DNA from: Perlucidibaca sp.
Lineage (GTDB): Bacteria; Pseudomonadota; Gammaproteobacteria; Pseudomonadales; Moraxellaceae
Direction of reading: 5' to 3'
NCBI GenBank assembly: GCA_023265995.1
Contig: JAHFSA010000005.1
Location: 124,001 to 188,000 of the forward strand
Length of the DNA stretch: 64,000 bases
This document shows positions 9,428 to 17,918 of this stretch, piece after piece (position 1 is the stretch's first letter; each line of letters starts with the position of its first letter). A program made the translations under genes and the position numbers. The notes beneath the pieces are model-generated. The model searched no databases. It had not been told where the DNA came from and worked only from the letters and a program-made list of their open reading frames with translations.

Positions 9428-11089
9428 TCAGCTCTCAAGCGCCTTGTACTTTTCACGCAGGCGATTGCGCAGGCCCACAGCCGAGAGGTTCAGCGTCGCC
9501 ACCACCGTCACCAGCAGCAGGGCCGTGGCATAGACCAGCGGACGCGCAGCCTCGACGTTCGGGCTCTGGAAGCCGACGTCGTAGATGTGGAAGCCCAGGT
9601 GCATGAACTTGCGCTCGAGGTGCAGGAAGGGTGCGTTGCCATCCAGCGGCAGCGTCGGCGCCAGCTTGACCACGCCGACCAGCATGAGCGGGGCGACTTC
9701 GCCGGCGGCACGGGCAATGGCCAGGATGACGCCGGTCATGATCGACGGCGTGGCCATGGGCAGCACCACGCGCCACAGGGTCTCGGCCTTGGTCGCGCCG
9801 AGCGCCAGCGAGCCTTCCTTGAGCGCACGCGGGATACGCGCCAGACCTTCCTCGGTCGCCACGATGACCACCGGCAGCGTCAGCAGTGCCAGCGTGATCG
9901 AGGCCCAGAGCAGGCCCGGGGTGCCGAACACCGGCGCCGGCGCGGCTTCCGGATAGAAGATGCGGTCTATGTTGCCGCCGAGGAAGTAGACGAAGAAGCC
10001 GAGGCCGAAGACGCCGTAGACGATCGAGGGCACACCGGCGAGGTTGTTGACCGCGATACGCACGATCTGCGTGGCGGCGCCCTGGCTGGCGTATTCACGC
10101 AGGTAGATGGCGGCGATGACGCCGAGCGGAGTGACCATCACGGTCATCATCAGCACCATCATGACCGTGCCGAAGATGGCCGGGAACACGCCGCCCTCGG
10201 TGTTGGCCTCGCGCGGATCGCCGGACAGGAACTGCCACAGGTTGTGGAAGTAGGTGCCCAGCTTCTCGAACACGTTCATGTTGTTCGGCTGCGTGGCGGC
10301 GACGATCTTGTTGAGCGGGATGGTCAGGCTGTTGCCCTGGGCCGTGACGAAGGTGGCGCTGTCACGCGCGGACTGCTGCTTGATCTGGTCGAGCTTGCCG
10401 GCCAGGGCGGCGTAGCGCTGGTCCAGCGTGCTGCGCTCGGCGGAGATCGCGGCCTGGGCCTCGGGCGTCATCTCGTTGCGCAGGGTCAGCTTCTTCTCCT
10501 GCAGACGCAGTTTCTCGATGCCGAAGTTGATGCTGCCGATGTCACCCTTCTCGATGTCGGCCACCTGCGTCAGCAGGTCATTGCTGCGTGCAATACGCGT
10601 CTGCAGCGCATCCCAGGCGGCCTTGCCCTGCGCCACCACGGCGCCATTCTCGCTCACCGACTGCAGGCGACCGTAGAAATTGCCCCACTCGTAGCGTTCC
10701 AGCGTGACGATGTCGGTCGGGTACTTGATGCTGCTGAGACCGTCGGCGAAGACCCAGCGGAAGTCGGCACCGGTGAGATCACGGTTGCCGAGCTTGAGCG
10801 AGATGCGCTCGATGGAAGCCTTGCCGGCCGGAATCTGCAAACCGGCTTCCTGCAGACGCTTGGCGGTATCGACCTTGCGATCGTAGATCTCGCCGAGCAG
10901 GACTTCGCTGCTGCCGCTGCCGGGCGCGCTGTAGCTGGCCTGCATGACGTCAGCCGGCCAGAAGTGGCCGAGACCACGCACCGCGATCAGGCCGAGGATG
11001 CCGGCGACCATGATCAGCGAGATGGCGACCGTGCCGGCATTGAGCCAGACCCAGGCCTCACCGGACTTGAAGTATTCGCGTGTCTTCAT
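9428..11089 (-). CDS. pstA: Phosphate ABC transporter permease PstA, long form
   Basis: 553 residues, nearly twice the length of E. coli PstA. One membrane helix near residues 18-40 is followed by about 240 residues, including a heptad-like segment (EKLRLQEKKLTLRNEMTPE), before the permease domain from about residue 286. That domain holds the EAA-type motif GSLALGATKAETLWRVVLPM. The insertion is probably periplasmic. Long PstA proteins are known in Pseudomonas and relatives. With PstC it forms the phosphate channel. It starts 15 bp after pstC, with GGGAC upstream. Confidence 0.93.
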   Translation of the reverse strand: MKTREYFKSGEAWVWLNAGTVAISLIMVAGILGLIAVRGLGHFWPADVMQASYSAPGSGSSEVLLGEIYDRKVDTAKRLQEAGLQIPAGKASIERISLKLGNRDLTGADFRWVFADGLSSIKYPTDIVTLERYEWGNFYGRLQSVSENGAVVAQGKAAWDALQTRIARSNDLLTQVADIEKGDIGSINFGIEKLRLQEKKLTLRNEMTPEAQAAISAERSTLDQRYAALAGKLDQIKQQSARDSATFVTAQGNSLTIPLNKIVAATQPNNMNVFEKLGTYFHNLWQFLSGDPREANTEGGVFPAIFGTVMMVLMMTVMVTPLGVIAAIYLREYASQGAATQIVRIAVNNLAGVPSIVYGVFGLGFFVYFLGGNIDRIFYPEAAPAPVFGTPGLLWASITLALLTLPVVIVATEEGLARIPRALKEGSLALGATKAETLWRVVLPMATPSIMTGVILAIARAAGEVAPLMLVGVVKLAPTLPLDGNAPFLHLERKFMHLGFHIYDVGFQSPNVEAARPLVYATALLLVTVVATLNLSAVGLRNRLREKYKALES

Positions 11090-11104
11090 GATTCAGTCCC
11101 GTCC

Positions 11105-13384
11105 TTACAGCGAGCCGTATTTCTTGCGCAGACGGGTGCGAACCACTTCTGCCACGGTATTGAGGATGAAGGTCAGCACGAACAGCACCAGCGCCGACAG
11201 GAAGAGCACGCGGAAGTGCGTGGAGCCGACTTCGGCCTCGCCCATTTCCACAGCCACGTTGGCCGACAGCGTGCGCATGCCCTCGAAGATGTTCCAGTCC
11301 ATGACCGCGGTGTTGCCGGTGGCCATGAGCACGATCATGGTTTCGCCGACGGCGCGACCGAAGCCGATCATGAGCGCCGAGAAGATGCCCGGAGAAGCCG
11401 TCGGCAGCACCACGCGCACCAGCGTCTGCCACTGCGTGGCACCGAGCGCCAGCGAACCGTTGGTGAGATGTCGCGGCACCGCGAAGAGCGCGTCCTCGGC
11501 GATCGAGAAGATCGGCGCGATGACCGCGAAGCCCATGGCGAGGCCGACGATGAGCGAGTTGCGCTGGTCGAACTTGAGACCGGTCGAGGTCTCCAGCCAG
11601 AGTCGCACGTCGCCGCCGAAGAAGGTGTTCTCGATCGGCTGCGAGCAGGCGAACGACAGCCAGGCCACCGCCAGGATGGGCACGATCAGGATGACCGGCG
11701 CCCAGCCCTCGGCGACGTTGCGCTTTTCCAGCGGCAGGCGCGACCACAGCGCGCCGACCACGAGAATGGCGATCGGCGTCAGGATGAGCAGGCTGAAGAT
11801 GCCCGGCAGGTTGGCCTCGATGGTCGGCGCCAGCCAGAGACCGGCGAGGAAGCCGAGGATGACCGTCGGCAGCGCCTGCATCAGCTCGATCGCCGGCTTG
11901 ACCTTGCGACGCAGGCCGGGGGCCATGAAGATGGCCGTGTACATGGCGCCGCAGATGGCCAGCGGGGCCGCCAGCAGCATGGCGTAGAAGGCGGCCTTGA
12001 GGGTGCCGAAGGTGAGCGGCATGAGCGACAGCTTGGACTCGAAGTCGGTGGTGCCCGACGACGACTGCCAGGTGTAGCCCGGGGCCTCGTAGGACTCGTA
12101 CCAGACCTTGCTCCAGGCCGACGACATGGAAATGTCGGGATGCTCGATGTCGAGATGCCAGAAGCTGTAGGAGTCTTCCGACTGCACCAGCACACCCTGC
12201 GAGCGGCTGCTCATGGACAGCGTGCGGATAGGCGTGGTGGCCGCCTGCTCCTGGGTGATCAGACGTTCCGACGTGGTGTAGTAATAGCTCACCACGCCAC
12301 TGGCGTCGCCCGCCAGGAAGCCCTTGCGGCGAGCCTCGGCGGCGATGGCCGTGATGGCAGCCTTGCCGAGCTTGACGCTGCGGATCTTCTTCAGGCCGAA
12401 GCGATCGACCTCGGACTTGGGATCACGCACCAGGAACCACTGCGCGACCTGGCCGCTGCTGTCGCCGACCAGCAGGGAAATGTTGCCCTGCAGGGCCGCG
12501 ACCGTGGTCACCTCGGCGCCGCCGTCGGTGAGGGCGACATCTTCGGTCAGCACGGGCTCGCCGCGCAGGTTGTAGACGCTGACACGGTTCCTGTCGTGGA
12601 AGACATAGCCCCAGTTGCCATCCTGACCGATGATGATGTCGTGCGGCTCGGCACCCTGGTAGTCGAGCACATCGCTCTGACCGGCCACGTAATGCTTGAC
12701 GGTTTCCTCGCTGTCACCGAACGACAGACCGGCCGGCTCCTCGCCGGTGCTCGCGGCAGCGAAGGCGAGGCGCACAACTTGGTTGTTGGCACGCGCCAGG
12801 ACCTTGAAGCCCTCATCATCGCCACGCACATAGAACACTTTCAGCGGCGCCCCGCCGGCATCGATGGTCACCGGTTCCTGACCATACGGGTAGGCCAGGC
12901 TGGTGGTTACCGTGCGGGCATTGTGATCGTCATAACTGACACTGTAGTCGGGCTTGGCGACGAGCAGCTTGCCGTTGCTGAGGCCGATGCCGACCAGGCC
13001 GGACAGCACCGGACCCTCGTGCACGGCCGCCACGGTGACGCCAGCCGCCAGCGGCAGGGTCGTCTCCGAACGCACGGCGCCGGACTTGGCATCAATGATC
13101 TGGACATGGCCGTCGGCCAGGATGCGCACGCCGGAATCGTTGTACTCGTCGGCGTTGAGATAAAGCGCCGGCGAGGCCGTGGCCACCGCCTGCTCGCCCT
13201 TGACCTCGGCGCCCTTGAACAGCGGCCAGACCTCGACCATGAGGTAGAAGAAGATCAGGGCAATGGCCACGATGACCGAAACGCCACCGAGACCGATGGT
13301 GAAGTTGACCACCTTGTCCTTGATCTGGCGCTGGCGCTGCATGCGCAAGACTTTCGCCGATGCTGCCTTCGTCTTTTCCATCAT
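11105..13384 (-). CDS. pstC: Phosphate ABC transporter permease PstC, long form
   Basis: 759 residues versus about 320 in E. coli. A helix near residues 28-50 is followed by roughly 400 residues before the permease core (from about 458) with the coupling loop GSLALGATQWQTLVRVVLPT. The extra domain contains repeated short strands such as VRILADGHVQIIDAKSGAV and NISLLVGDSSGQVAQWFLV, which look like beta-propeller blades; this fold is inference. Its likely location is the periplasm, where it could contact PstS or sense phosphate. Two ATGs in a row (13384, 13381) are possible starts. Confidence 0.93.
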   Translation of the reverse strand: MMEKTKAASAKVLRMQRQRQIKDKVVNFTIGLGGVSVIVAIALIFFYLMVEVWPLFKGAEVKGEQAVATASPALYLNADEYNDSGVRILADGHVQIIDAKSGAVRSETTLPLAAGVTVAAVHEGPVLSGLVGIGLSNGKLLVAKPDYSVSYDDHNARTVTTSLAYPYGQEPVTIDAGGAPLKVFYVRGDDEGFKVLARANNQVVRLAFAAASTGEEPAGLSFGDSEETVKHYVAGQSDVLDYQGAEPHDIIIGQDGNWGYVFHDRNRVSVYNLRGEPVLTEDVALTDGGAEVTTVAALQGNISLLVGDSSGQVAQWFLVRDPKSEVDRFGLKKIRSVKLGKAAITAIAAEARRKGFLAGDASGVVSYYYTTSERLITQEQAATTPIRTLSMSSRSQGVLVQSEDSYSFWHLDIEHPDISMSSAWSKVWYESYEAPGYTWQSSSGTTDFESKLSLMPLTFGTLKAAFYAMLLAAPLAICGAMYTAIFMAPGLRRKVKPAIELMQALPTVILGFLAGLWLAPTIEANLPGIFSLLILTPIAILVVGALWSRLPLEKRNVAEGWAPVILIVPILAVAWLSFACSQPIENTFFGGDVRLWLETSTGLKFDQRNSLIVGLAMGFAVIAPIFSIAEDALFAVPRHLTNGSLALGATQWQTLVRVVLPTASPGIFSALMIGFGRAVGETMIVLMATGNTAVMDWNIFEGMRTLSANVAVEMGEAEVGSTHFRVLFLSALVLFVLTFILNTVAEVVRTRLRKKYGSL

Positions 13385-13497
13385 CAGAACCTTGAAGGGT
13401 TAATGTTTCGCCTGCTGTACGGCAAGGGCTTCCGGCAAGGCTGTCGCCTTCCGCAAGCTCCTGACCCGACGCATTTTACGGTATGCCACCGGCAAGA

Positions 13498-13519
13498 AGA
13501 GGGGCCCTGGGGCCCCTCT
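13498..13519 (-). terminator. Hairpin between pstS and pstC
   Basis: AGAGGGGCC and GGCCCCTCT form a perfect 9-bp stem with a 4-nt loop between the pstS stop and the pstC start. The tail on the operon strand (TCTTCTT) is only moderately T-rich, so it may be a partial terminator or mRNA-stabilising hairpin that keeps PstS more abundant than the channel proteins. Confidence 0.55.
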
Positions 13520-13549
13520 CGCTTTTCCGCATGTCAGATTCGCCTGAGC

Positions 13550-14506
13550 TCAGAGCTGCAGCATCTTGCGGATCTTGGCGACGTCCTTGGCCGGCATCGC
13601 GATGTAGCCATCCTTCTCGACCGTGGCCTGACCCTGCTTGGACAGCACCATCCGGAGGAATTCGGCCTCCAGCGGCGGCAGCGGCTTGTTCGGAGCCTTG
13701 TTGACATAGACGTAGAGGAAGCGGGCCAGCGGGTACTTGCCGCTCAGCGCGTTCTTCTCGTTGGCTTCGTAGATGTTGCCGTCTTCGCCCTTCAGCGGCA
13801 CGGTGCGCACGCCGGAGGTCTTGTAGCCGATACCCGAGTAGCCGATGCCGTTGATCGAGCTGGACACCGACTGCACCACCGAAGCGGAGCCCGGCTGCTC
13901 GTTCACGTTGGTCTTGTAGTCACCCTTGCAGAGGGCGTGTTCCTTGAAGTAGCCGTAGGTACCGGACACCGAGTTGCGGCCGTAGAGCTGCAGGTCACGG
14001 GAAGCCCAGGCACCGGTCAGACCGGCATCGCCCCACTTGTTGACCGGCTTCTCGAAGCCGCACTTGCGGGTCGAGGAGAACACGGCATCAAGCACCGGCA
14101 TGGACATGAACTTGATCGGGTTGTCCTTGTGCACGAACACGGCCAGGGCATCGATGGCGACCGGAACGGCGGTCGGCTTGTAGCCCTTCTTCTTTTCGAA
14201 GGCCTGGATTTCGACGTCCTTCATGAGACGCGACATCGGGCCGAGGTTGGCCGTGCTTTCCGTCAGAGCGGGCGGAGCGGTCGAGGAGCCAGCGCCCTGG
14301 ATCTGGATGTTGATGTTCGGGTACTGCTTCTTGTAAGCCTCGGCCCAGAGGGTCATGAGGTTGTTCAGCGAATCCGAACCCACGCTGGTGAGGTTGCCGG
14401 ACACACCAGTGGTCTTGGTGTAGGTCGGCAGGTTCGCGTCCACTGTTGCATGGGCAGTCAGGCTGAGGCCCAGGCCCAGAGCGGCAATCAATGCCTTCAC
14501 GTTCAT
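13550..14506 (-). CDS. pstS: Phosphate-binding protein PstS
   Basis: 318 residues with a signal peptide, [20 protein letters not shown], probably cut after residue 20. The mature protein has PstS family features: [29 protein letters not shown], the phosphate-loop-like segment [15 protein letters not shown] and [11 protein letters not shown]. It captures phosphate in the periplasm and delivers it to PstCA. The ATG at 14506 was chosen because GGAGAG precedes it and the signal peptide begins there. Two Pho boxes upstream support PhoB control. It is the first gene of the pst-phoU operon. Confidence 0.95.
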   Translation of the reverse strand: MNVKALIAALGLGLSLTAHATVDANLPTYTKTTGVSGNLTSVGSDSLNNLMTLWAEAYKKQYPNINIQIQGAGSSTAPPALTESTANLGPMSRLMKDVEIQAFEKKKGYKPTAVPVAIDALAVFVHKDNPIKFMSMPVLDAVFSSTRKCGFEKPVNKWGDAGLTGAWASRDLQLYGRNSVSGTYGYFKEHALCKGDYKTNVNEQPGSASVVQSVSSSINGIGYSGIGYKTSGVRTVPLKGEDGNIYEANEKNALSGKYPLARFLYVYVNKAPNKPLPPLEAEFLRMVLSKQGQATVEKDGYIAMPAKDVAKIRKMLQL

Positions 14507-14564
14507 CTTGCACTCTCCATCGAGGGTGGGTTGTTGATTACGGCGAGCATGTTGCCGGCAGATT

Positions 14565-14582
14565 ATGACTGAAAGATGACAA
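14565..14582 (-). promoter_or_regulatory. Pho box 1 upstream of pstS
   Basis: Read on the pstS strand, TTGTCAT-CTTT-CAGTCAT matches two PhoB repeats (CTGTCAT) with one mismatch each at the correct 11-bp spacing. It begins 59 bp before the pstS ATG. Confidence 0.75.
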
Positions 14583-14633
14583 TTCCAAGAACGGATCGTC
14601 GGATAGCTGTCGGATGGCTGCTGTCTTAATTCC

Positions 14634-14651
14634 GTCACAAACTCATGACAA
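14634..14651 (-). promoter_or_regulatory. Pho box 2 upstream of pstS
   Basis: On the pstS strand, TTGTCAT-GAGT-TTGTGAC again has 7-bp repeats with 11-bp spacing. It lies 69 bp upstream of box 1, in the divergent pstS / small-protein region, so it may serve either gene. Confidence 0.65.
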
Positions 14652-14726
14652 AGTGATGTCGCTCAAGAGCCGCCGGTCGAAAAGTCGCCGGCTCCCCGAA
14701 TTGCGAATGACTGCGGAGAACCCGAC

Positions 14727-14987
14727 ATGAAGAAGATGACTGCCGCCCTGCTGCTGGCGCTGACCACCCTGCCCGCCTTCGCGGCCGGCTACGACAAGAC
14801 CGGTTTCGTGACCAAGGTCGAAAACGGCCGCCTCTGGGTCTTCGCCGAAGGCTCCAAGGAACTGGCCGACTTCGAGAAGAATGGCGAACCGTCCATTGCC
14901 TACTCGAAGATCGGCGAAGGCCCCGAGGGCATGACCCTGCGCGGCCCCAGCGTCGAAGTGCTGGATGCGTACCAGGCCGCCAAGTAA
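14727..14987 (+). CDS. Small exported protein of unknown function
   Basis: 86 residues. A clear signal peptide (MKKMTAALLLALTTLPAFAA) leaves a mature protein of about 66 residues containing TKVENGRLWVFAEGSKELAD and KIGEGPEGMTLRGPSVEVLD. I do not recognise a named family. It has no cysteine, so it is a soluble periplasmic or secreted product rather than a lipoprotein. It is read away from pstS across two Pho boxes, and a strong terminator follows it, so it is a single-gene unit. PhoB control is plausible but inferred. Confidence 0.8.
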   Translation: MKKMTAALLLALTTLPAFAAGYDKTGFVTKVENGRLWVFAEGSKELADFEKNGEPSIAYSKIGEGPEGMTLRGPSVEVLDAYQAAK

Positions 14988-15004
14988 GAGCGGCTGCTTT
15001 TGCG

Positions 15005-15032
15005 GGGGCGGCTCATGCCGCCCCTTTTTTTT
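15005..15032 (+). terminator. Strong intrinsic terminator
   Basis: GGGGCGGC and GCCGCCCC form a perfect 8-bp GC stem with a TCAT loop, followed by eight T residues. It ends the small exported protein gene. Confidence 0.95.
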
Positions 15033-15144
15033 GCCGACACGCTGCACGCCACGAACATAAAGTGGCAATGACAAGCCCTGCCGCACCCGCTACGCTCCGA
15101 TGCCATCAGCCACATCATGTCGGACACATGATCCGGAGCCGGCC

Positions 15145-15546
15145 ATGACCCCCTCGGAAGAACTCCTCCCCAGCCCGCGCGGCACACTGTGCCTGCAGAC
15201 CATCGCCATGCCCAAGGATGCCAATCCCAACGGCGACATCTTCGGCGGCTGGCTGGTTTCGCAAATGGATCTCGCCGCCGGCGTCGCCGCGCGCAAGCGC
15301 GCCCAGGGCCGCACCACCACTGTCGCCATCGATGCCATGGTGTTCCTGCGCGCGGTCAAGGCCGGCGACATCGTGGCCTTCTATACCGACATCCTGTCCA
15401 CCGGCCGCTCCTCGATGAAGATCATGGTCGAGGTCTGGGAGGTCAACGACCTGACCGGCGCCCAGACCAAGCTCACCGAAGGCATGTTCACCTTCGTCGC
15501 CATCAATGACGACGGCCGCACCCGCGCGCTGCCCGCCGAGATCTGA
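15145..15546 (+). CDS. Acyl-CoA thioesterase, YciA-like
   Basis: 133 residues of a single hotdog domain. NPNGDIFGGWLVSQMDLAAG at about 27-46 carries the conserved Asn-Gly-Asp-Ile-Phe-Gly-Gly loop and the catalytic Asp42. Enzymes of this type hydrolyse acyl-CoA thioesters in the cytoplasm, usually as trimers or hexamers; the preferred chain length cannot be read here. The ATG at 15145 has CCGGAG nearby and gives the normal length. It converges with uvrD, with only a weak hairpin (15555-15569) between. Confidence 0.92.
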   Translation: MTPSEELLPSPRGTLCLQTIAMPKDANPNGDIFGGWLVSQMDLAAGVAARKRAQGRTTTVAIDAMVFLRAVKAGDIVAFYTDILSTGRSSMKIMVEVWEVNDLTGAQTKLTEGMFTFVAINDDGRTRALPAEI

Positions 15547-15573
15547 CGCGACAGCCGGGCCCGACCCGGAAGC

Positions 15574-17799
15574 TCAGACGCGGGTCAGGCGTGCGTACTG
15601 CGCCACCAGCCACTTGCTGCCGAGATCGGCGAAGTTGACCTGGATGCGCGCGTTCGGCCCGTTGCCCTCGAAAGCCAGAATGACGCCCTCGCCAAAACGC
15701 GGATGCGCGACACGCTGACCCAGACTCCAGGCGCCATCACCGGTGGCATCGCCACCCAGCGAGGTCTGCCGCAGACTGCTGCCGGAGCCGCTGGCCGCCG
15801 CGCCCGCGGCACCACGCGCCGGCACGCCAGCGCCGGTGCGATAGCCGCCGAACACCGGCGCCGACTGCTGCCGCACCGACTCGATCAGGGACTCCGGAAT
15901 CTCGCGCAGGAAACGCGAGGGCACGTGATAGTTCTCGCTGCCATAGAGACGGCGCACCTCGGCATAGGTCAGGAACAGCTCGCGCATGGCGCGCGTGATG
16001 CCGACATAGCAGAGCCGCCGCTCCTCCTCCAGATTGTTGTCCTGCAGCGCCATTTCATGCGGGAACAGGCCTTCCTCGCAGCCGGCCAGGAAGACGATGG
16101 GGAACTCCAGGCCCTTGGCGGCATGCAGGGTCATGAGCTGGACGGCATCCTCGAACTCGCCGGCCTGCTGCTCGCCGGCCTCCAGCGCGGCATGATCCAG
16201 GAAGGCCGCCAGCGGTGACGGCGCCTCGTCATCCTCGACCTCGAACTCCTTGGCGGCAGCCACCAGTTCGCGCAGGTTCTCGACACGCGCCTGAGCCTTC
16301 TCGCCCTTTTCCTTCTCGTGGTGCGGCACCAGCCCGGTCTGCTCGATGACGGCATGCACGAGCTCGCCCAGCGGCACCTCGCGCGTGGTCACGTCCAGCG
16401 TCTCGATGAGCTGCATGAAGGCCATGATCTTGCCGGTCGCCGCCGCCGGCAGCAGCTTGTCGCTGATCACGCGCCCGGCGGCCGCCCAGAGGCTGATCTG
16501 CAGCTCGCGGGCAAGCTGACGCAAGGTATCGACGCTCTTGTCGCCGATGCCGCGTGTGGGCACGTTGACGATGCGCTCGAAGGCGGTGTCATCGTCGCGC
16601 TGCTGCAGCAGGCGCAGATAGGCCACCGCGTTCTTGATCTCGGCGCGTTCGAAGAAGCGCAAACCACCATAGATGCGATACGGGATCTGCGCGCGCAGCA
16701 GCGCCTCTTCGAGCACACGCGACTGGGCGTTGGAGCGGTAGAGGATGGCCATGTCGCGGCGCGTGGTGCCGCTGCGGAAGCGCTCGTCGAGCATGCGCGC
16801 GATGAACTGGGCCTCGTCGAGGTCGTTGAAGGCGGCATAGACGCGGATCGGATCGCCGTTGCCGCGATCGGTCCACAGGTTCTTGCCGAGGCGGTCGCCA
16901 TTGTTGGCGATCACGGCATTGGCGGCCTGCAGGATGGCCGAGGTCGAACGATAGTTCTGCTCGAGACGGATCAGCTCGGCATCGGCGTAGTCGCGCTGGA
17001 AGGTGCGGATGTTCTCGATGCAGGCGCCGCGCCAGCCGTAGATGCTCTGGTCGTCGTCACCGACGGCGGTGAGCATGCCGTGCTCGCCGGCGAGCAGGCG
17101 CAGCCAGGCGTACTGGATCTTGTTGGTGTCCTGGAACTCGTCGACCAGGATCATGCGGAAACGCGCCTGGTAGTGCCTGAGCAGCTCGGGGTGGTTGAGC
17201 CAGAGTTCGTGGCTGCGCAGCAGGATCTCGGCGAAGTCGATGAGGCCGCCACGCTGGCAGATGACCTCGTAGGCCTGATAGATGCGCAGCATGGTGGCGG
17301 TGAAGAGGTCGCCGTTGTGCTGGATGTGGTGCGCGCGCCGGCCCTCTTCCTTGTGGCCGTTGATGAAGCTCGACGCCTGGCGTGCCGGCCACTTCTCCTC
17401 GTCCAGGCTGAGATCGCGCAGGACACGCTTGATGACGCGGGTCTGGTCATCGCTATCGAGAATCTGGAAGGTCTGCGGCAGGCCGGCTTCCTGGTAGTGC
17501 ATGCGCAGGAAGCGATGCGCGAGGCCGTGGAAAGTGCCTATCCACAGCGGCTGGGTGGGAATGCCGAGCTGCTGCTCGAGGCGCGCGCGCATTTCATGCG
17601 CGGCCTTGTTGGTGAAAGTCACCGCCAGCACCGCGAACGGGGAAATGCCGAACTCGCGACAGAAGTGGCTGATGCGCGTGGTCAGTACGCGGGTCTTGCC
17701 CGAGCCGGCCCCGGCCAGCACCAGCAGGTGCTGGCTGTCACAGGTCACGGCATCGCGCTGGGCCGGGTTGAGTCCGGCAAGAAGGTCTTGGCTGTTCAT
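15574..17799 (-). CDS. uvrD: DNA helicase II (UvrD)
   Basis: 741 residues of a superfamily 1A 3'-5' helicase. Walker A is GAGSGKT at 30-36; ILVDEFQDTN, GDDDQSIYGWRGA and the late motif LMTLHAAKGLEFPIVFLAG are present. A C-terminal Tudor-like extension (HPRFGEGVILAFEG) is typical of UvrD and fits its length. It acts in nucleotide excision repair and mismatch repair. The ATG at 17799 is preferred because MNSQDLLAGLNPAQRDAV is the family N-terminus; an upstream extension in frame is not conserved in character. Confidence 0.95.
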   Translation of the reverse strand: MNSQDLLAGLNPAQRDAVTCDSQHLLVLAGAGSGKTRVLTTRISHFCREFGISPFAVLAVTFTNKAAHEMRARLEQQLGIPTQPLWIGTFHGLAHRFLRMHYQEAGLPQTFQILDSDDQTRVIKRVLRDLSLDEEKWPARQASSFINGHKEEGRRAHHIQHNGDLFTATMLRIYQAYEVICQRGGLIDFAEILLRSHELWLNHPELLRHYQARFRMILVDEFQDTNKIQYAWLRLLAGEHGMLTAVGDDDQSIYGWRGACIENIRTFQRDYADAELIRLEQNYRSTSAILQAANAVIANNGDRLGKNLWTDRGNGDPIRVYAAFNDLDEAQFIARMLDERFRSGTTRRDMAILYRSNAQSRVLEEALLRAQIPYRIYGGLRFFERAEIKNAVAYLRLLQQRDDDTAFERIVNVPTRGIGDKSVDTLRQLARELQISLWAAAGRVISDKLLPAAATGKIMAFMQLIETLDVTTREVPLGELVHAVIEQTGLVPHHEKEKGEKAQARVENLRELVAAAKEFEVEDDEAPSPLAAFLDHAALEAGEQQAGEFEDAVQLMTLHAAKGLEFPIVFLAGCEEGLFPHEMALQDNNLEEERRLCYVGITRAMRELFLTYAEVRRLYGSENYHVPSRFLREIPESLIESVRQQSAPVFGGYRTGAGVPARGAAGAAASGSGSSLRQTSLGGDATGDGAWSLGQRVAHPRFGEGVILAFEGNGPNARIQVNFADLGSKWLVAQYARLTRV

Positions 17800-17918
17800 C
17801 CGGCCATTGTAGACCAGCGACACGCCCACGTTTTCGCGACAGCGCACAGAATGGTATGGTAAGCCCTGCAAGAAAGCGCATTGCCTCGGCAGAGGGCAGG
17901 CACACGAGGGAGTCATCC

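Noticed and set aside
13498-13519. Strong factor-independent terminator ending the pst operon after pstS
   Set aside because: The stem is perfect but the T-tract on the operon strand is poor and pstC, pstA, pstB, phoU follow in the standard order, so complete termination is unlikely.
8633-14572. Very long open frame (1979 codons) on the plus strand, antisense to pstB-pstA-pstC-pstS
   Set aside because: High GC and the regular codon use of the real pst genes suppress stops on the opposite strand. Its translation has no domain, is compositionally odd (runs of His, Arg, Asp, Gln), and overlaps four certain genes.
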